Part shown: positions 55,774 through 64,000 of the stretch, in pieces
How the letters are laid out: each line of letters starts with the position of its first letter
Position numbering within the stretch: position 1 is the first letter of the stretch
Made by a program: the position numbers and the translations under genes
The notes under the pieces: model-generated
The model's input: only the letters and a program-made list of their open reading frames with translations
Databases searched by the model: none
Told to the model about the DNA's origin: nothing
DNA from: Tabrizicola sp.
GTDB lineage: Bacteria; Pseudomonadota; Alphaproteobacteria; Rhodobacterales; Rhodobacteraceae
Assembly: GCF_022842145.1 (NCBI RefSeq)
Contig: NZ_JALHQD010000001.1
Coordinates: 564,127-628,126 of the forward strand
DNA length: 64,000 bases
Direction: 5' to 3'

Positions 55774-58193
55774 GCATGGGCAAACCGCTGCCGCATGACG
55801 CCGCGCCGCTGCATGTGACGGGTCAGGCGCGGTACATCGATGATCTGTCGTTCCCGGCGAATGCGCTGCATCTGGCGTTCGGCTTGTCTACGGTCGCGCA
55901 TGGCGAGATTACCGGGCTGGACCTGTCTGCGGTGCGGGCGGCTCCGGGCGTGGTGGCGGTGCTGTCGGCGGAGGATTTGCCGGAGATGCCGGATTGCAGC
56001 CCTTCCGCGCATGACGAGCCGCTGCTGGCGGTGGGAACGGTGCATTACGTCGGGCAGCCGGTGTTTCTGGTCGTTGCCGACAGTCACCTTGCGGCGCGGA
56101 AGGCGGCACGGTTGGGGAAGGTTTCCTACCGGGAGCTTCCGGCGCTTTTGACTGTCGATGACGCCTTGGCGGCGAACAGCCGGTTCGAGCAGGGGCCAGT
56201 GGTCTGGGCGAAGGGGGATGCGTCGCGGGCGATCTCGTCTGCGCCTCGGGTCGTCGAGGGGTCCTTCGAGGTCGGGGGGCAGGAGCATTTCTATCTGGAG
56301 GGGCAGGTCGCGGCCTGCCTGCCGCAGGAGGGGGGCGACATGGTCGTCCACTCCTCGACCCAGCACCCGACGGAGGTGCAGCACAAGGTGGCGCACGCCT
56401 TGCATCTGCCGATGTCGTCGGTGCGGGTCGAGGTGCGCCGGATGGGCGGGGGGTTCGGCGGGAAGGAGAGCCAGGGGAACGCGCTGGCGATTGCCTGTGC
56501 GGTTGCGGCGCGGCTGACGGGGCGGCCAACCCGGATGCGCTATGACCGGGATGACGACATGGTCATCACGGGGAAGCGGCATGACCTGCGGATTCTGTAC
56601 CGCGCGGGGGTGGATGACGAGGGGCGCATCCTGGGCTTGGAGTTCACGCATCTGTTTCGCTGCGGATGGTCGCAGGATTTGAGCCTGCCGGTGGCCGACC
56701 GGGCGATGCTGCACTCGGACAACTGCTATCACCTGGCCCACGTCCGGATTGAATCGCACCGACTGAAGACCAACACCTGCAGCGCCACGGCCTATCGCGG
56801 GTTCGGCGGGCCGCAGGGGATGGTCGGGATCGAGCGGGTCATGGACCACGTGGCGTTTGTCGTGGGACGCGAGCCGCTGGAGGTGCGCAAGTCCAACTTC
56901 TATCGCGCGATGCAGGCGGCGGATGCCTCCGGCGGGGATATTTCGGCAAAGATGAAAGGCCAGGGGAGTTCCAAGGGCGGGGAGGTCGATCTGACCTCGC
57001 GCGGGGCGGCGGCTCCGGTGGGGTCACATGCCTTGCCGCCGGACGGGCGGGTGCAGACGACGCCGTACCATATGCCGGTGGAGGATTTCATCGGGCATGA
57101 GCTGGTGGCGGAGCTGGAGCGTTCGTCGGACTACCGGGCGCGGAAGGCGGAGATCGCCCGGTGGAACGCGGGTTCGCCGGTCTTGAAGCGCGGGATCGCG
57201 CTGACGCCGGTGAAGTTCGGGATCTCGTTCACGCTGACCTGGCTGAACCAGGCGGGGGCGCTGGTGCATGTGTACCAGGACGGCTCCATCGCGTTGAACC
57301 ACGGCGGGACCGAGATGGGACAGGGGCTGTTCCAGAAGGTGGCGCAGGTGACGGCCTCGGTCTTTGGCGTCGATACGGCGATGGTGAAGATCACGGCGAC
57401 GGATACGGGGAAGGTGCCGAATACCTCGGCCACAGCGGCGTCTTCGGGGTCGGACCTGAACGGAATGGCGGCGAAGGCGGCGGCGGAGACGATCCGGGGG
57501 CGCCTGGCGGAGTTCATTGCCGAGAAGCATCAGGTGGAGCCCTCCGCAGTGCGGTTCGTGGATGGCACGGTGCGTGTGGCGGGCGAGGTCTATGATTGGG
57601 CACGCGTGGTGGCCTGGGCCTATCAGGCGCGGGTATCGCTGTCCTCGACGGGGTATTACGCCACGCCAAAGATCATCTGGGATCGGGTGAAGGGGACGGG
57701 GCGACCGTTCTTCTACTTCGCTTACGGGGCGGCGGTGACCGAGGTGGTGATCGACCGGCTGACCGGGGAGAACCGGATTTTGCGGGCTGATCTGCTGCAT
57801 GACACGGGGACCTCGCTGAACCCGGCTTTGGACATCGGGCAGGTCGAGGGCGCCTATGTGCAGGGGGCCGGGTGGCTGACGACGGAGGAACTGGTCTGGG
57901 ACGGGAAGGGTCGGTTGGCGACACATGCGCCGAGTACCTACAAGATCCCGGCCTGTTCGGACCGGCCGGATGTGTTCAACGTCGCGCTCTGGGGCAAACC
58001 CAACCGCGAGGATGCGGTGGGCAAGTCGAAGGCGGTGGGAGAGCCGCCGTTCATGCTGGGGATTTCGGCGCTGTACGCGCTGTCGGATGCGGTGGCGGCT
58101 TGCGGGGATGGATCGGTGTATCCGGCGCTGGATGCTCCTGCCACGGCGGAGCGGGTGCTGATGGCGGTGCGGAGGGTCGAGGGCCGTGTTTGA
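55770..58193 (+). CDS. xdhB: Xanthine dehydrogenase large (molybdopterin) subunit, with in-frame repeat insertion
   Basis: An 807-residue Moco subunit: [34 protein letters not shown], the conserved [11 protein letters not shown] loop, [15 protein letters not shown] and VGEPPFMLG (catalytic-type Glu758). It hydroxylates hypoxanthine and xanthine to urate. It is about 30 residues longer than the well-studied Rhodobacter capsulatus subunit as I recall it. The excess is in residues about 386-429, where DNA 56924-56963 is a genome repeat read in frame. It overlaps xdhA by 4 bases and xdhC by 8. Confidence 0.93.
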   Translation: MSMGKPLPHDAAPLHVTGQARYIDDLSFPANALHLAFGLSTVAHGEITGLDLSAVRAAPGVVAVLSAEDLPEMPDCSPSAHDEPLLAVGTVHYVGQPVFLVVADSHLAARKAARLGKVSYRELPALLTVDDALAANSRFEQGPVVWAKGDASRAISSAPRVVEGSFEVGGQEHFYLEGQVAACLPQEGGDMVVHSSTQHPTEVQHKVAHALHLPMSSVRVEVRRMGGGFGGKESQGNALAIACAVAARLTGRPTRMRYDRDDDMVITGKRHDLRILYRAGVDDEGRILGLEFTHLFRCGWSQDLSLPVADRAMLHSDNCYHLAHVRIESHRLKTNTCSATAYRGFGGPQGMVGIERVMDHVAFVVGREPLEVRKSNFYRAMQAADASGGDISAKMKGQGSSKGGEVDLTSRGAAAPVGSHALPPDGRVQTTPYHMPVEDFIGHELVAELERSSDYRARKAEIARWNAGSPVLKRGIALTPVKFGISFTLTWLNQAGALVHVYQDGSIALNHGGTEMGQGLFQKVAQVTASVFGVDTAMVKITATDTGKVPNTSATAASSGSDLNGMAAKAAAETIRGRLAEFIAEKHQVEPSAVRFVDGTVRVAGEVYDWARVVAWAYQARVSLSSTGYYATPKIIWDRVKGTGRPFFYFAYGAAVTEVVIDRLTGENRILRADLLHDTGTSLNPALDIGQVEGAYVQGAGWLTTEELVWDGKGRLATHAPSTYKIPACSDRPDVFNVALWGKPNREDAVGKSKAVGEPPFMLGISALYALSDAVAACGDGSVYPALDAPATAERVLMAVRRVEGRV
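56924..56963 (+). repeat. 40-bp genome repeat inserted in frame inside xdhB
   Basis: 39 of 40 bases identical to the intergenic copy at 11608-11647 (which is on the other strand) and 33 of 34 to 19363-19396. Translated as [14 protein letters not shown] within XdhB, followed by about 30 further low-complexity residues before the conserved [10 protein letters not shown]. Confidence 0.9.
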
Positions 58194-59106
58194 CCTCGGG
58201 GCACTGACGGCGGCTTTGGCGACGCACGGGCGGGTGGCGCGGGTGGTGATCGCGGGCGTGGAGGGGTCTTCCCCCCGTGAGGTTGGGGCGTCGATGCTGG
58301 TCTTTGCAGACGGGCAGTCGGGGACGATTGGCGGCGGGGCGCTGGAGTTCGAGGCGGCGGCGAAGGCGCGGGCGATGCTGGCTGGTGGCGGACGCGCGGT
58401 GGAGCGGGTGGCGTTGGGGCCGTCGCTGGGCCAGTGCTGCGGTGGGGCGGTGGTGCTTTGGACCGAGGTGTTCGGGGCGGTGCCGGAGGTCGTGGCGGGC
58501 GTCGTGGTGCGGGGTGCCGGGGAGATGCCGCTGGCGGTGAAGCGGGTCTTGGCGGCGGCGCGGGGGCAAGGGGTGCGGCCTGCGACGGCACTGGCGGCTG
58601 GCTGGCTGGTGGAGCCGGTGGCGGAGGTGGAACGGCAGGTCTGGGTCTGGGGTGCGGGGCATGTAGGGCGGGCGTTGGTGTCCGTGCTGGCTCCGCTGCC
58701 GGGGATTGCGGTGACTTGGGTGGATGTTGGGCCTGAGCGGTTTCCGGCTGTGGTGCCGGAGGGGGTGACGGTGGTTCCGGCCAGTGATCCGGCTTTGGTG
58801 GCGGATCATGCGCCTTTGGGAGCGGAGCATCTGGTACTGACCTATTCCCACGCCCTGGATCTGGAGTTGTGTCACCGGCTGTTGAACCGGGGCTTCATGG
58901 GGTTGGGGCTGATCGGGTCGGCGACGAAGTGGGGGCGGTTCCGGTCGCGGCTGAAGGCGCTGGGGCATTCCGGCGAGGCGGTGGCGCGGATCAGGTGTCC
59001 GATTGGCGATCCGGGGTTGGGCAAGCATCCGCAGGCGATTGCAATTGGTGTGGTGGCGGAACTGTTGAGGGCGCCCAAGACGGCGGCAAGGGAGATGCGG
59101 GCATGA
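58186..59106 (+). CDS. xdhC: Xanthine dehydrogenase accessory protein XdhC
   Basis: A 306-residue protein starting at the GTG at 58186. VEGSSPREVGASMLVF and the CCGG motif (residues 84-87) lie in the first, sulfur-handling domain. The second, Rossmann-like domain has VWGAGHVGRALVSVL and PIGDPGLGKHPQAIAIGVVAELL. It binds the molybdenum cofactor and helps insert its sulfurated form into XdhB. It overlaps xdhB and the transporter ATPase gene, so it is translationally coupled to both. Confidence 0.93.
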   Translation: MFDLGALTAALATHGRVARVVIAGVEGSSPREVGASMLVFADGQSGTIGGGALEFEAAAKARAMLAGGGRAVERVALGPSLGQCCGGAVVLWTEVFGAVPEVVAGVVVRGAGEMPLAVKRVLAAARGQGVRPATALAAGWLVEPVAEVERQVWVWGAGHVGRALVSVLAPLPGIAVTWVDVGPERFPAVVPEGVTVVPASDPALVADHAPLGAEHLVLTYSHALDLELCHRLLNRGFMGLGLIGSATKWGRFRSRLKALGHSGEAVARIRCPIGDPGLGKHPQAIAIGVVAELLRAPKTAAREMRA

Positions 59107-60629
59107 CGCGACCGGAATTGCTGCGAGTGGAGGGGATCACCAAGGCCTATCCCGGGGTGGTGGCGAACAGTGACGTCACCTTTTCCATCGGTGAGGGGGA
59201 GATTCACGCGCTTCTGGGAGAGAACGGGGCGGGGAAGTCGACCATGGTCAAGATGATCTATGGTCTGGTGCGGCCCGACTCTGGCCAGATGACGCTGCGG
59301 GGGCAGGCCTATCAGCCGTCGAAACCGGCAGAGGCGCGGCGGCTGGGGGTGGCGATGGTGTTCCAGCACTTCAGCCTGTTCGAGGCGCTGAACGTGGCGG
59401 AGAACGTCGCGCTGGGGATGGAGAACCCGCCGCCGATGCGGGAGCTGGCGGCGAAGATCCGGGCGGTGTCGGAGGAGTATGGGCTGCCGTTGGACCCGTC
59501 GCGGATGGTGGGGGATCTGTCGGCGGGGGAACGGCAGCGGGTGGAGATCATCCGGTGCCTGCTGCAGGACCCGAAGCTGTTGATCATGGACGAGCCGACA
59601 TCTGTTCTGACACCGCAGGAGGTGGAGATCCTGTTCAAGACGCTGCGGCAATTGTCCAGCGAAGGGACGGCGATCCTGTATATCAGCCACAAGCTTGAAG
59701 AGATCAAAAGCCTTTGCGACGAGGCGACGATCCTGCGGCGGGGGAAGGTGGTGGCCACCTGCACCCCGCGCGAGAGGACGGCGCGGGAGATGGCGGAGCT
59801 GATGGTCGGGCAGGCGCTGAAGACGCCCGAGCGGCGGTTGGGGGCGAAGGGCGAGGTGGCGCTGGGGGTATCGGACCTGTCGGTGGAGTCGCCGATTCCG
59901 TTCGGGACCTCGTTGAAAGGGGTCAGCTTTACCGTGGCGAAGGGTGAAGTGCTGGGGATCGCGGGGGTCGCCGGCAACGGACAAGATGAGCTTTTGCTCG
60001 CATTGTCGGGGGAGCTGCGGGCTTCTGCGGACAAGGTGCGGATCGCCGGGCAGCCGGTGGGCGACCGTGGGCCGGTGGAGCGTCGGCGCGCGGGGTTGGT
60101 GGCAGCACCGGAGGATCGGTATGGACATTCCGCGGCGCCGGACATGTCCTTGGTCGAGAACGCTTTCCTGACGGCGGGGGTCCGCAAGGGGCTGACGAAG
60201 AACGGGTTCGTCGACTGGGCCGGAACGCGCAAGTTCGCGGAGGAAATCATCGCGGCCTATGATGTCCGGACTCCGGGGCCGGATGTGGCGGCGCGGGCCT
60301 TGTCGGGCGGGAACTTGCAGAAGTTCCTGATGGGGCGCGAGTTGATGCAGGGAGCGAGTGTCATCGTGATCAACCAGCCGACCTGGGGCGTGGATGCGGC
60401 GGCGGCGGCACAGATCCGGCAGTCCATCCTGGATCGGGCGGGCGAAGGAGCGGCGGTGGTGGTGATCAGCCAGGACCTGGATGAGCTGCTGGAAGTGGCG
60501 GATACCTTTGCGGTCCTGAACGAGGGGCGGCTGACGAAGCCCCGGCCGACCGAAGGGCTGACGATGGACGAGATCGGGCTGATGATGGGCGGGGCGCATG
60601 GCATGGAGGTTGCGCATCATGTCGCGTGA
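59103..60629 (+). CDS. BMP-type nucleoside ABC transporter ATPase
   Basis: A 508-residue protein with two ABC domains: LLGENGAGKSTMVKMI, LSAGERQRVEI and LLIMDEPTSVL in the first; GVAGNGQDELLLALSG, LSGGNLQKFLMGREL and INQPTWGVDA in the second. It groups by order with the YufO/NupO-type ATPases of purine nucleoside/BmpA importers. The ATG at 59103 overlaps the xdhC stop by 4 bases, so purine uptake and oxidation are co-expressed. An upstream extension of the frame inside xdhC is not coding. Confidence 0.93.
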   Translation: MTRPELLRVEGITKAYPGVVANSDVTFSIGEGEIHALLGENGAGKSTMVKMIYGLVRPDSGQMTLRGQAYQPSKPAEARRLGVAMVFQHFSLFEALNVAENVALGMENPPPMRELAAKIRAVSEEYGLPLDPSRMVGDLSAGERQRVEIIRCLLQDPKLLIMDEPTSVLTPQEVEILFKTLRQLSSEGTAILYISHKLEEIKSLCDEATILRRGKVVATCTPRERTAREMAELMVGQALKTPERRLGAKGEVALGVSDLSVESPIPFGTSLKGVSFTVAKGEVLGIAGVAGNGQDELLLALSGELRASADKVRIAGQPVGDRGPVERRRAGLVAAPEDRYGHSAAPDMSLVENAFLTAGVRKGLTKNGFVDWAGTRKFAEEIIAAYDVRTPGPDVAARALSGGNLQKFLMGRELMQGASVIVINQPTWGVDAAAAAQIRQSILDRAGEGAAVVVISQDLDELLEVADTFAVLNEGRLTKPRPTEGLTMDEIGLMMGGAHGMEVAHHVA

Positions 60630-60668
60630 TCTTTTGCGGCGGCGTTGCAGTGGGGGCCAGCACCCACA

Positions 60669-60700
60669 CCCCCGGGATATTTTTGGACAGATGAAAGGGC
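60669..60700 (+). repeat. Genome repeat supplying a ribosome binding site
   Basis: Copy of the GGGATATTTTTGGACAGATG-type repeat. Its AAAGGG (60694-60699) stands 7 bases before the ATG of the next gene (60707), the ideal Shine-Dalgarno distance. Confidence 0.7.
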
Positions 60701-60706
60701 GGTCGC

Positions 60707-61786
60707 ATGTTCAGGCTTGAAAAGCGTCCCACCCCCAGCAAGTTCTGGCTATATGCGACGCCGCCCGTCGCGGTGATCCTCACGATGATAGCGGGGGGTA
60801 TCCTGTTCGCCGCGATGGGCAAGAACCCGTTCGAGGTGATCCGCACGATCTTCTGGGACCCGGTCTTCGGCGAGTTCGCCTTTTACCTGCGCGGGCAGCT
60901 TCTGGTGAAGGCGGGGCCGCTGATCCTGATCGCCATTGGCCTCGCCTTGGGGTTCCGGGCGGGGATCTGGAACATCGGGGCCGAGGGTCAGTACATCATG
61001 GGGGCCATCGTCGGCGCCGGGGTGGGGCTGGCGGTGTTTCCGACGGAAAGCCGCTGGATCTTTCCGGTGATGGTGGTTGCCGGCGCATTCGGTGGCTGGG
61101 CCTGGGCGATGATCCCGGCCATCCTGAAGACGCGGTTCAACACGAACGAGATCCTTGTCAGCCTGATGCTGGTCTATGTGGCCGAGACCATCCTGGCCAA
61201 GGCCTCCACGGGTTTTCTGAAGAACCCCGAAGGGATGGGCTTTCCGGGAAGCCGCAACTTCTCCAGCTATCCGGCGGCGGAGAACGCGTTCCTGTATGAG
61301 CCCTTGGGCCTGCATTGGGGCGGCGTGGCCGCACTGGTGACGGCGGTCCTGGCCTATATTTTGCTGACGCGGCACCAGGCCGGGTTCCAGATCAAGCTGG
61401 CAGGACAGGCCCCGCGGGCAGCGCGGTTCCACGGGGTCAACCCGGCGCGGTTGGTGGTGATGTGCATGGGCATATCGGGAGCGCTGGCGGGGCTGGCGGG
61501 GCTGTTCGAGGTGACGGGGCCGGCGGGTCAGATCAGCATCGACTTCAACACGGGGTACGGGTTCACGGCGATCATCGTCGCGTTCCTCGGGCGGCTCAAT
61601 CCGCTGGGGATCGTGCTGGCGGGGTTCCTGATGGCGCTGACCTATGTGGGGGGCGAGATGGCCTCGACCAACCTCGGCCTGCCGGATGCGGCGATCCAGG
61701 TGTTCCAGGGGATGCTGCTGTTCTTCCTGCTCGCGGTGGATGTGCTGACGAATTATCGGTTCCGACTGCATGTGGGGGCGCACTGA
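60707..61786 (+). CDS. Nucleoside ABC transporter permease 1
   Basis: A 359-residue permease of the BPD_transp_2 family: a first helix after MFRLEKRPTPSKFWLYATPPV, then GLALGFRAGIWNIGAEGQYIMGAI (family signature), TRFNTNEILVSLMLVYVAE and GFTAIIVAFLGRLNPLGIVLAG. This is the NupP-like partner of the ATPase above. The ribosome site comes from a repeat. Followed after 1 base by the second permease. Confidence 0.92.
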   Translation: MFRLEKRPTPSKFWLYATPPVAVILTMIAGGILFAAMGKNPFEVIRTIFWDPVFGEFAFYLRGQLLVKAGPLILIAIGLALGFRAGIWNIGAEGQYIMGAIVGAGVGLAVFPTESRWIFPVMVVAGAFGGWAWAMIPAILKTRFNTNEILVSLMLVYVAETILAKASTGFLKNPEGMGFPGSRNFSSYPAAENAFLYEPLGLHWGGVAALVTAVLAYILLTRHQAGFQIKLAGQAPRAARFHGVNPARLVVMCMGISGALAGLAGLFEVTGPAGQISIDFNTGYGFTAIIVAFLGRLNPLGIVLAGFLMALTYVGGEMASTNLGLPDAAIQVFQGMLLFFLLAVDVLTNYRFRLHVGAH

Positions 61787-61787
61787 G

Positions 61788-62720
61788 ATGGACATTGGCG
61801 GTATCAATCCGGTCATCCTGATCGCGACCCTGATGGCTTCGGCGGTGCCGATCCTGCTGGCGGCGCTGGGAGAGACGGTGGTGGAGCGCTCGGGCGTGCT
61901 GAACCTGGGCGTCGAGGGCATGATGATCATCGGCGCTTTGGGCGGGTTCGTCGTGGCGGTCGAGACGGGGAGCCCGGTCATCGGGTTCTTCGGCGGGGCG
62001 GCGGCGGGCGCGTTGCTGAGCCTGATCTTTGCGGCGCTGACCCAGGTGTTTCTCGCGAACCAGGTGGCGACGGGCTTGGCGCTGACGCTGTTCGGGCTGG
62101 GGGTGAGTTCCCTGGGCGGACAGGGCTACAACGGGATCAAGCCGCCGCCGACCGAGCAACTGCTGCCGGATGCGCTGGCGGACCTGCCGGTGGTGGGGCC
62201 GATCCTTTTCGGGCATGACTGGGTGGTCTATTTCAGCATCCTGATGACGGCTGTGTTGTGGTGGGTGCTGAAGGCGACCCGGGTGGGGCTGATCATCCGG
62301 GCCGTCGGCGAAAGCCATGAGGCGGCGCATGCGCTGGGGTACAAGGTCAACCGGATCCGGCTGATGTGCATCGCCTTTGGCGGGGCGATGGCAGGGATGG
62401 GCGGGGCCTATGTCAGCCTCGCGCGCGTGCCGCAATGGGTGGACGGGATTACGGCGGGGGCGGGCTGGATCGCGCTTGCCATCGTGGTCTTTGCCAGCTG
62501 GAAGCCGTGGCGCGTGTTGATCGGAGCTTATCTTTTCGGCGGGATAACTGTCTTGCAGTTGAACCTGCAGGTGGCGGGATCAGGCATCCCGGTCGAGTAC
62601 TTGTCCATGGCGCCCTATTTGATAACCATCCTTGTGCTGGTCATCATGTCGGCGGGACGCAAGGGCAAGGCCAACGGGGCTCCGGCTTCGCTGGGCCAGA
62701 ACTTTCACGCCTCGCGCTGA
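61788..62720 (+). CDS. Nucleoside ABC transporter permease 2
   Basis: A 310-residue permease starting MDIGGINPVILIATLMASAVP. GETVVERSGVLNLGVEGMMIIGAL is the paired signature of the second permease (NupQ-like). Late VGESHEAAHALGYKVNRIRLM is the cytoplasmic loop contacting the ATPase. Forms a heterodimer with permease 1. An ATG six codons upstream is inside the preceding gene end and less likely. Confidence 0.92.
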   Translation: MDIGGINPVILIATLMASAVPILLAALGETVVERSGVLNLGVEGMMIIGALGGFVVAVETGSPVIGFFGGAAAGALLSLIFAALTQVFLANQVATGLALTLFGLGVSSLGGQGYNGIKPPPTEQLLPDALADLPVVGPILFGHDWVVYFSILMTAVLWWVLKATRVGLIIRAVGESHEAAHALGYKVNRIRLMCIAFGGAMAGMGGAYVSLARVPQWVDGITAGAGWIALAIVVFASWKPWRVLIGAYLFGGITVLQLNLQVAGSGIPVEYLSMAPYLITILVLVIMSAGRKGKANGAPASLGQNFHASR

Positions 62721-62772
62721 GGCATCAACTTGCGGGGCCGCAATGGCGCCGCCACTACGGGGAGTATCAAGA

Positions 62773-63861
62773 ATGAAACGCAGAAATCTGCTGGCCACCG
62801 CTGCCATGGGGCTGCTGCTGGCTTCGGGCGGCGCATTTGCGCAGGGCATGGACAAGGTGAAGGCCTGCTTCGTCTACGTCGGCCCGATCGGCGACGGCGG
62901 CTGGACCTTCCAGCACCACGAGGGCGCTCTGGCCGTCCAGGAGAAGTTCGGCGACAAGGTCGAGATCCAGTGGCAGGAAAACGTGCCGGAAGGCGCGGAT
63001 GCGGAGCGCGTGCTGACCCAGATGGCCTTGGGCGGCTGCAACATCATCTTCACGACGTCCTTCGGCTTCATGGACCCGACCAACGCCGTCGCGGCCAAGT
63101 TCCCCGACGTGAAGTTCGAACATGCCACGGGCTTCAAGCGCGACAGCGCCAACGTCAGCACCTACAACGCGCGCTTCTATGAGGGCCGCGCGGTGCAGGG
63201 CCACATCGCGGGCAAGATGACCAAGTCGAACAAGATCGGCTACATCGCGTCGTTCCCGATCCCCGAAGTCGTCATGGGGATCAACAGCTATTACCTGCAC
63301 GCCAAGAAGGCCAACCCGAACGTCGAGCTTTCGGTCGTCTGGGCCTTCACCTGGTTCGACCCGGCCAAGGAAGCTGACGCTGCCAAGGCGCTGATCGATC
63401 AGGGCGTGGACGTGATCGCGTCGCACACCGACTCCACTGCTCCTCTGGCCGAGGCGGCGAAGACCAATGGCGCGGTGATCGGCTTTGGCCAGGCCTCGGA
63501 CATGGCCGAGTACAAGGACGGGCCGCGGGTGTCGTCGATCATCGACAACTGGGCGCCCTACTATGTGAAGCGCGTCGGTGCGCTTCTGGACGGGACCTAC
63601 GAGCAAGCCGACGCCTGGGAAGGCATCGCGGGCGGCGAGGTCGAGATCGGCGAGATCACCGCGGCGGTTCCGGCCGAAGTGAAGGCCGAGGCCGAGGCGC
63701 TGCGCGATTCCATCGCGGCGGGGACCTACCACCCGTTCACCGGGCCGATCAACAAGCAGGACGGCTCGCCTTGGCTGGCCGAGGGCGCGACCGCTCCCGA
63801 TGGTGACCTGCTGGGGATGAACTTCTACGTCGAAGGCATCACCGGCGACATCCCGCAGTGA
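62773..63861 (+). CDS. BMP-family substrate-binding protein
   Basis: A 362-residue lipoprotein-like/periplasmic binding protein of the BmpA/PnrA family. Signal peptide MKRRNLLATAAMGLLLASGG, cleavage near AFA-QG; there is no lipobox cysteine. FVYVGPIGDGGWTFQHHEGA binds the ligand base, TSFGFMDPTNAVAAKFPDVKFEHATGF and IDNWAPYYVKRVGALLDG complete the fold. The usual ligands are purine nucleosides; with xdhABC upstream, a purine or nucleoside is expected. Last gene before the terminator. Confidence 0.93.
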   Translation: MKRRNLLATAAMGLLLASGGAFAQGMDKVKACFVYVGPIGDGGWTFQHHEGALAVQEKFGDKVEIQWQENVPEGADAERVLTQMALGGCNIIFTTSFGFMDPTNAVAAKFPDVKFEHATGFKRDSANVSTYNARFYEGRAVQGHIAGKMTKSNKIGYIASFPIPEVVMGINSYYLHAKKANPNVELSVVWAFTWFDPAKEADAAKALIDQGVDVIASHTDSTAPLAEAAKTNGAVIGFGQASDMAEYKDGPRVSSIIDNWAPYYVKRVGALLDGTYEQADAWEGIAGGEVEIGEITAAVPAEVKAEAEALRDSIAAGTYHPFTGPINKQDGSPWLAEGATAPDGDLLGMNFYVEGITGDIPQ

Positions 63862-63912
63862 TCCGGGCGGGGGTTCCGGCCCCCGGCGTCTTCGGATATC
63901 TGGACATGAAGG

Positions 63913-63946
63913 AAGGGGCACGGGTTTTCCTGTGCCCCTTTTTCGC
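63913..63946 (+). terminator. Rho-independent terminator of the xdh-transporter operon
   Basis: 12-bp stem with one G-T pair, outer part AAGGGGCAC / GTGCCCCTT, loop TTTT, then TTTTTC. It starts 51 bases after the binding-protein stop. A degenerate copy of the genome repeat (GGATATCTGGACATGAAGG) lies between the stop and the stem. Confidence 0.9.
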
Positions 63947-63961
63947 AGCGGGAGGGTCGGA

Positions 63962-64000
63962 ATGGACGCGGATTTCCTGATTATTGGCGGCGGGATCGCC
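63962..64000 (+). CDS. FAD-dependent oxidoreductase, 3' end beyond window
   Basis: Only 13 codons are inside the window: MDADFLIIGGGIA, the start of a DadA/GlpD-type flavin-binding Rossmann fold (GGGIA of the GxGxxG motif). Ribosome site GGAGGG before the ATG. The family and substrate cannot be decided from this. Confidence 0.75.
   Translation, partial: MDADFLIIGGGIA

Overview
The window is GC-rich chromosomal DNA that reads as a member of the Rhodobacteraceae (Alphaproteobacteria; Rhodobacter, Tabrizicola or Gemmobacter-like). The basis is an atpHAGDC operon without the Fo genes, homospermidine synthase, an AdoCbl-dependent ribonucleotide reductase, an AcuI-type reductase, short HisG paired with HisZ, and several copies of intergenic palindromic repeats. 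No rRNA, tRNA, IS element, phage or CRISPR array was seen. Nothing was searched against a database; functions come from motifs, length and context.

Layout. 1-1000: end of a PAP2-type membrane phosphatase and an H-type lectin-like protein. 1027-5928: atpC, D, G, A, H on the minus strand, with a terminator. 6339-9056: L,D-transpeptidase, methyltransferase, GFA-family protein, glyoxalase II. 9216-14576: clpA, then an ExbB/MotA-like plus OmpA/MotB-like pair. 14646-21432: ChaC-like cyclotransferase, DUF2125 protein, extensin-like protein, tyrC, hisC, homospermidine synthase and a YqhA-like protein. 21502-22275: rpsD with a promoter and a 5' leader hairpin. 22649-36190: housekeeping genes (acuI-like, a beta-hydroxyacid dehydrogenase, nrdJ, hisGZS, slyX) interspersed with three islets of visibly lower GC (22649-23287, 25497-26288, 34105-36190). 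The last islet encodes a GHKL ATPase with a C-terminal PD-(D/E)XK-like nuclease, a candidate single-gene defence system. 36194-37030: an orphan ParB-like protein.

37096-50062 is a divergent sugar or sugar-acid catabolic locus. The leftward unit runs from a ribose-type ABC transporter through SDR, UxuA-like dehydratase, SMP-30 lactonase, aldose 1-epimerase and a divergent PanB homologue to a sterol-desaturase-family protein. The rightward unit encodes UxuA, an RraA-family protein and a PfkB kinase. A GntR/FCD regulator lies between them, with matching operator-like half-sites in the intergenic region. The inferred route is uptake, anomer interconversion, oxidation to lactone, hydrolysis, dehydration to a 2-keto-3-deoxy acid, then phosphorylation and/or aldol cleavage. 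50059-53517 is dnaE. 54275-63861 is a purine unit: xdhA, B, C translationally coupled to a BMP-type nucleoside ABC transporter, ended by a terminator. The window closes on the first codons of a FAD-dependent oxidoreductase.

Most noteworthy: (i) the GHKL ATPase-nuclease islet; (ii) a 40-bp intergenic repeat sitting in frame inside xdhB, 39/40 identical to a non-coding copy downstream of clpA; (iii) a PanB paralogue that appears to lack the usual metal ligands, inside a sugar operon; (iv) two 82-bp repeats in inverted orientation (77/82 identical), each starting exactly at a stop codon, at 23355 and 34023; (v) a nested palindrome with perfect 31-bp arms at 19271-19431.
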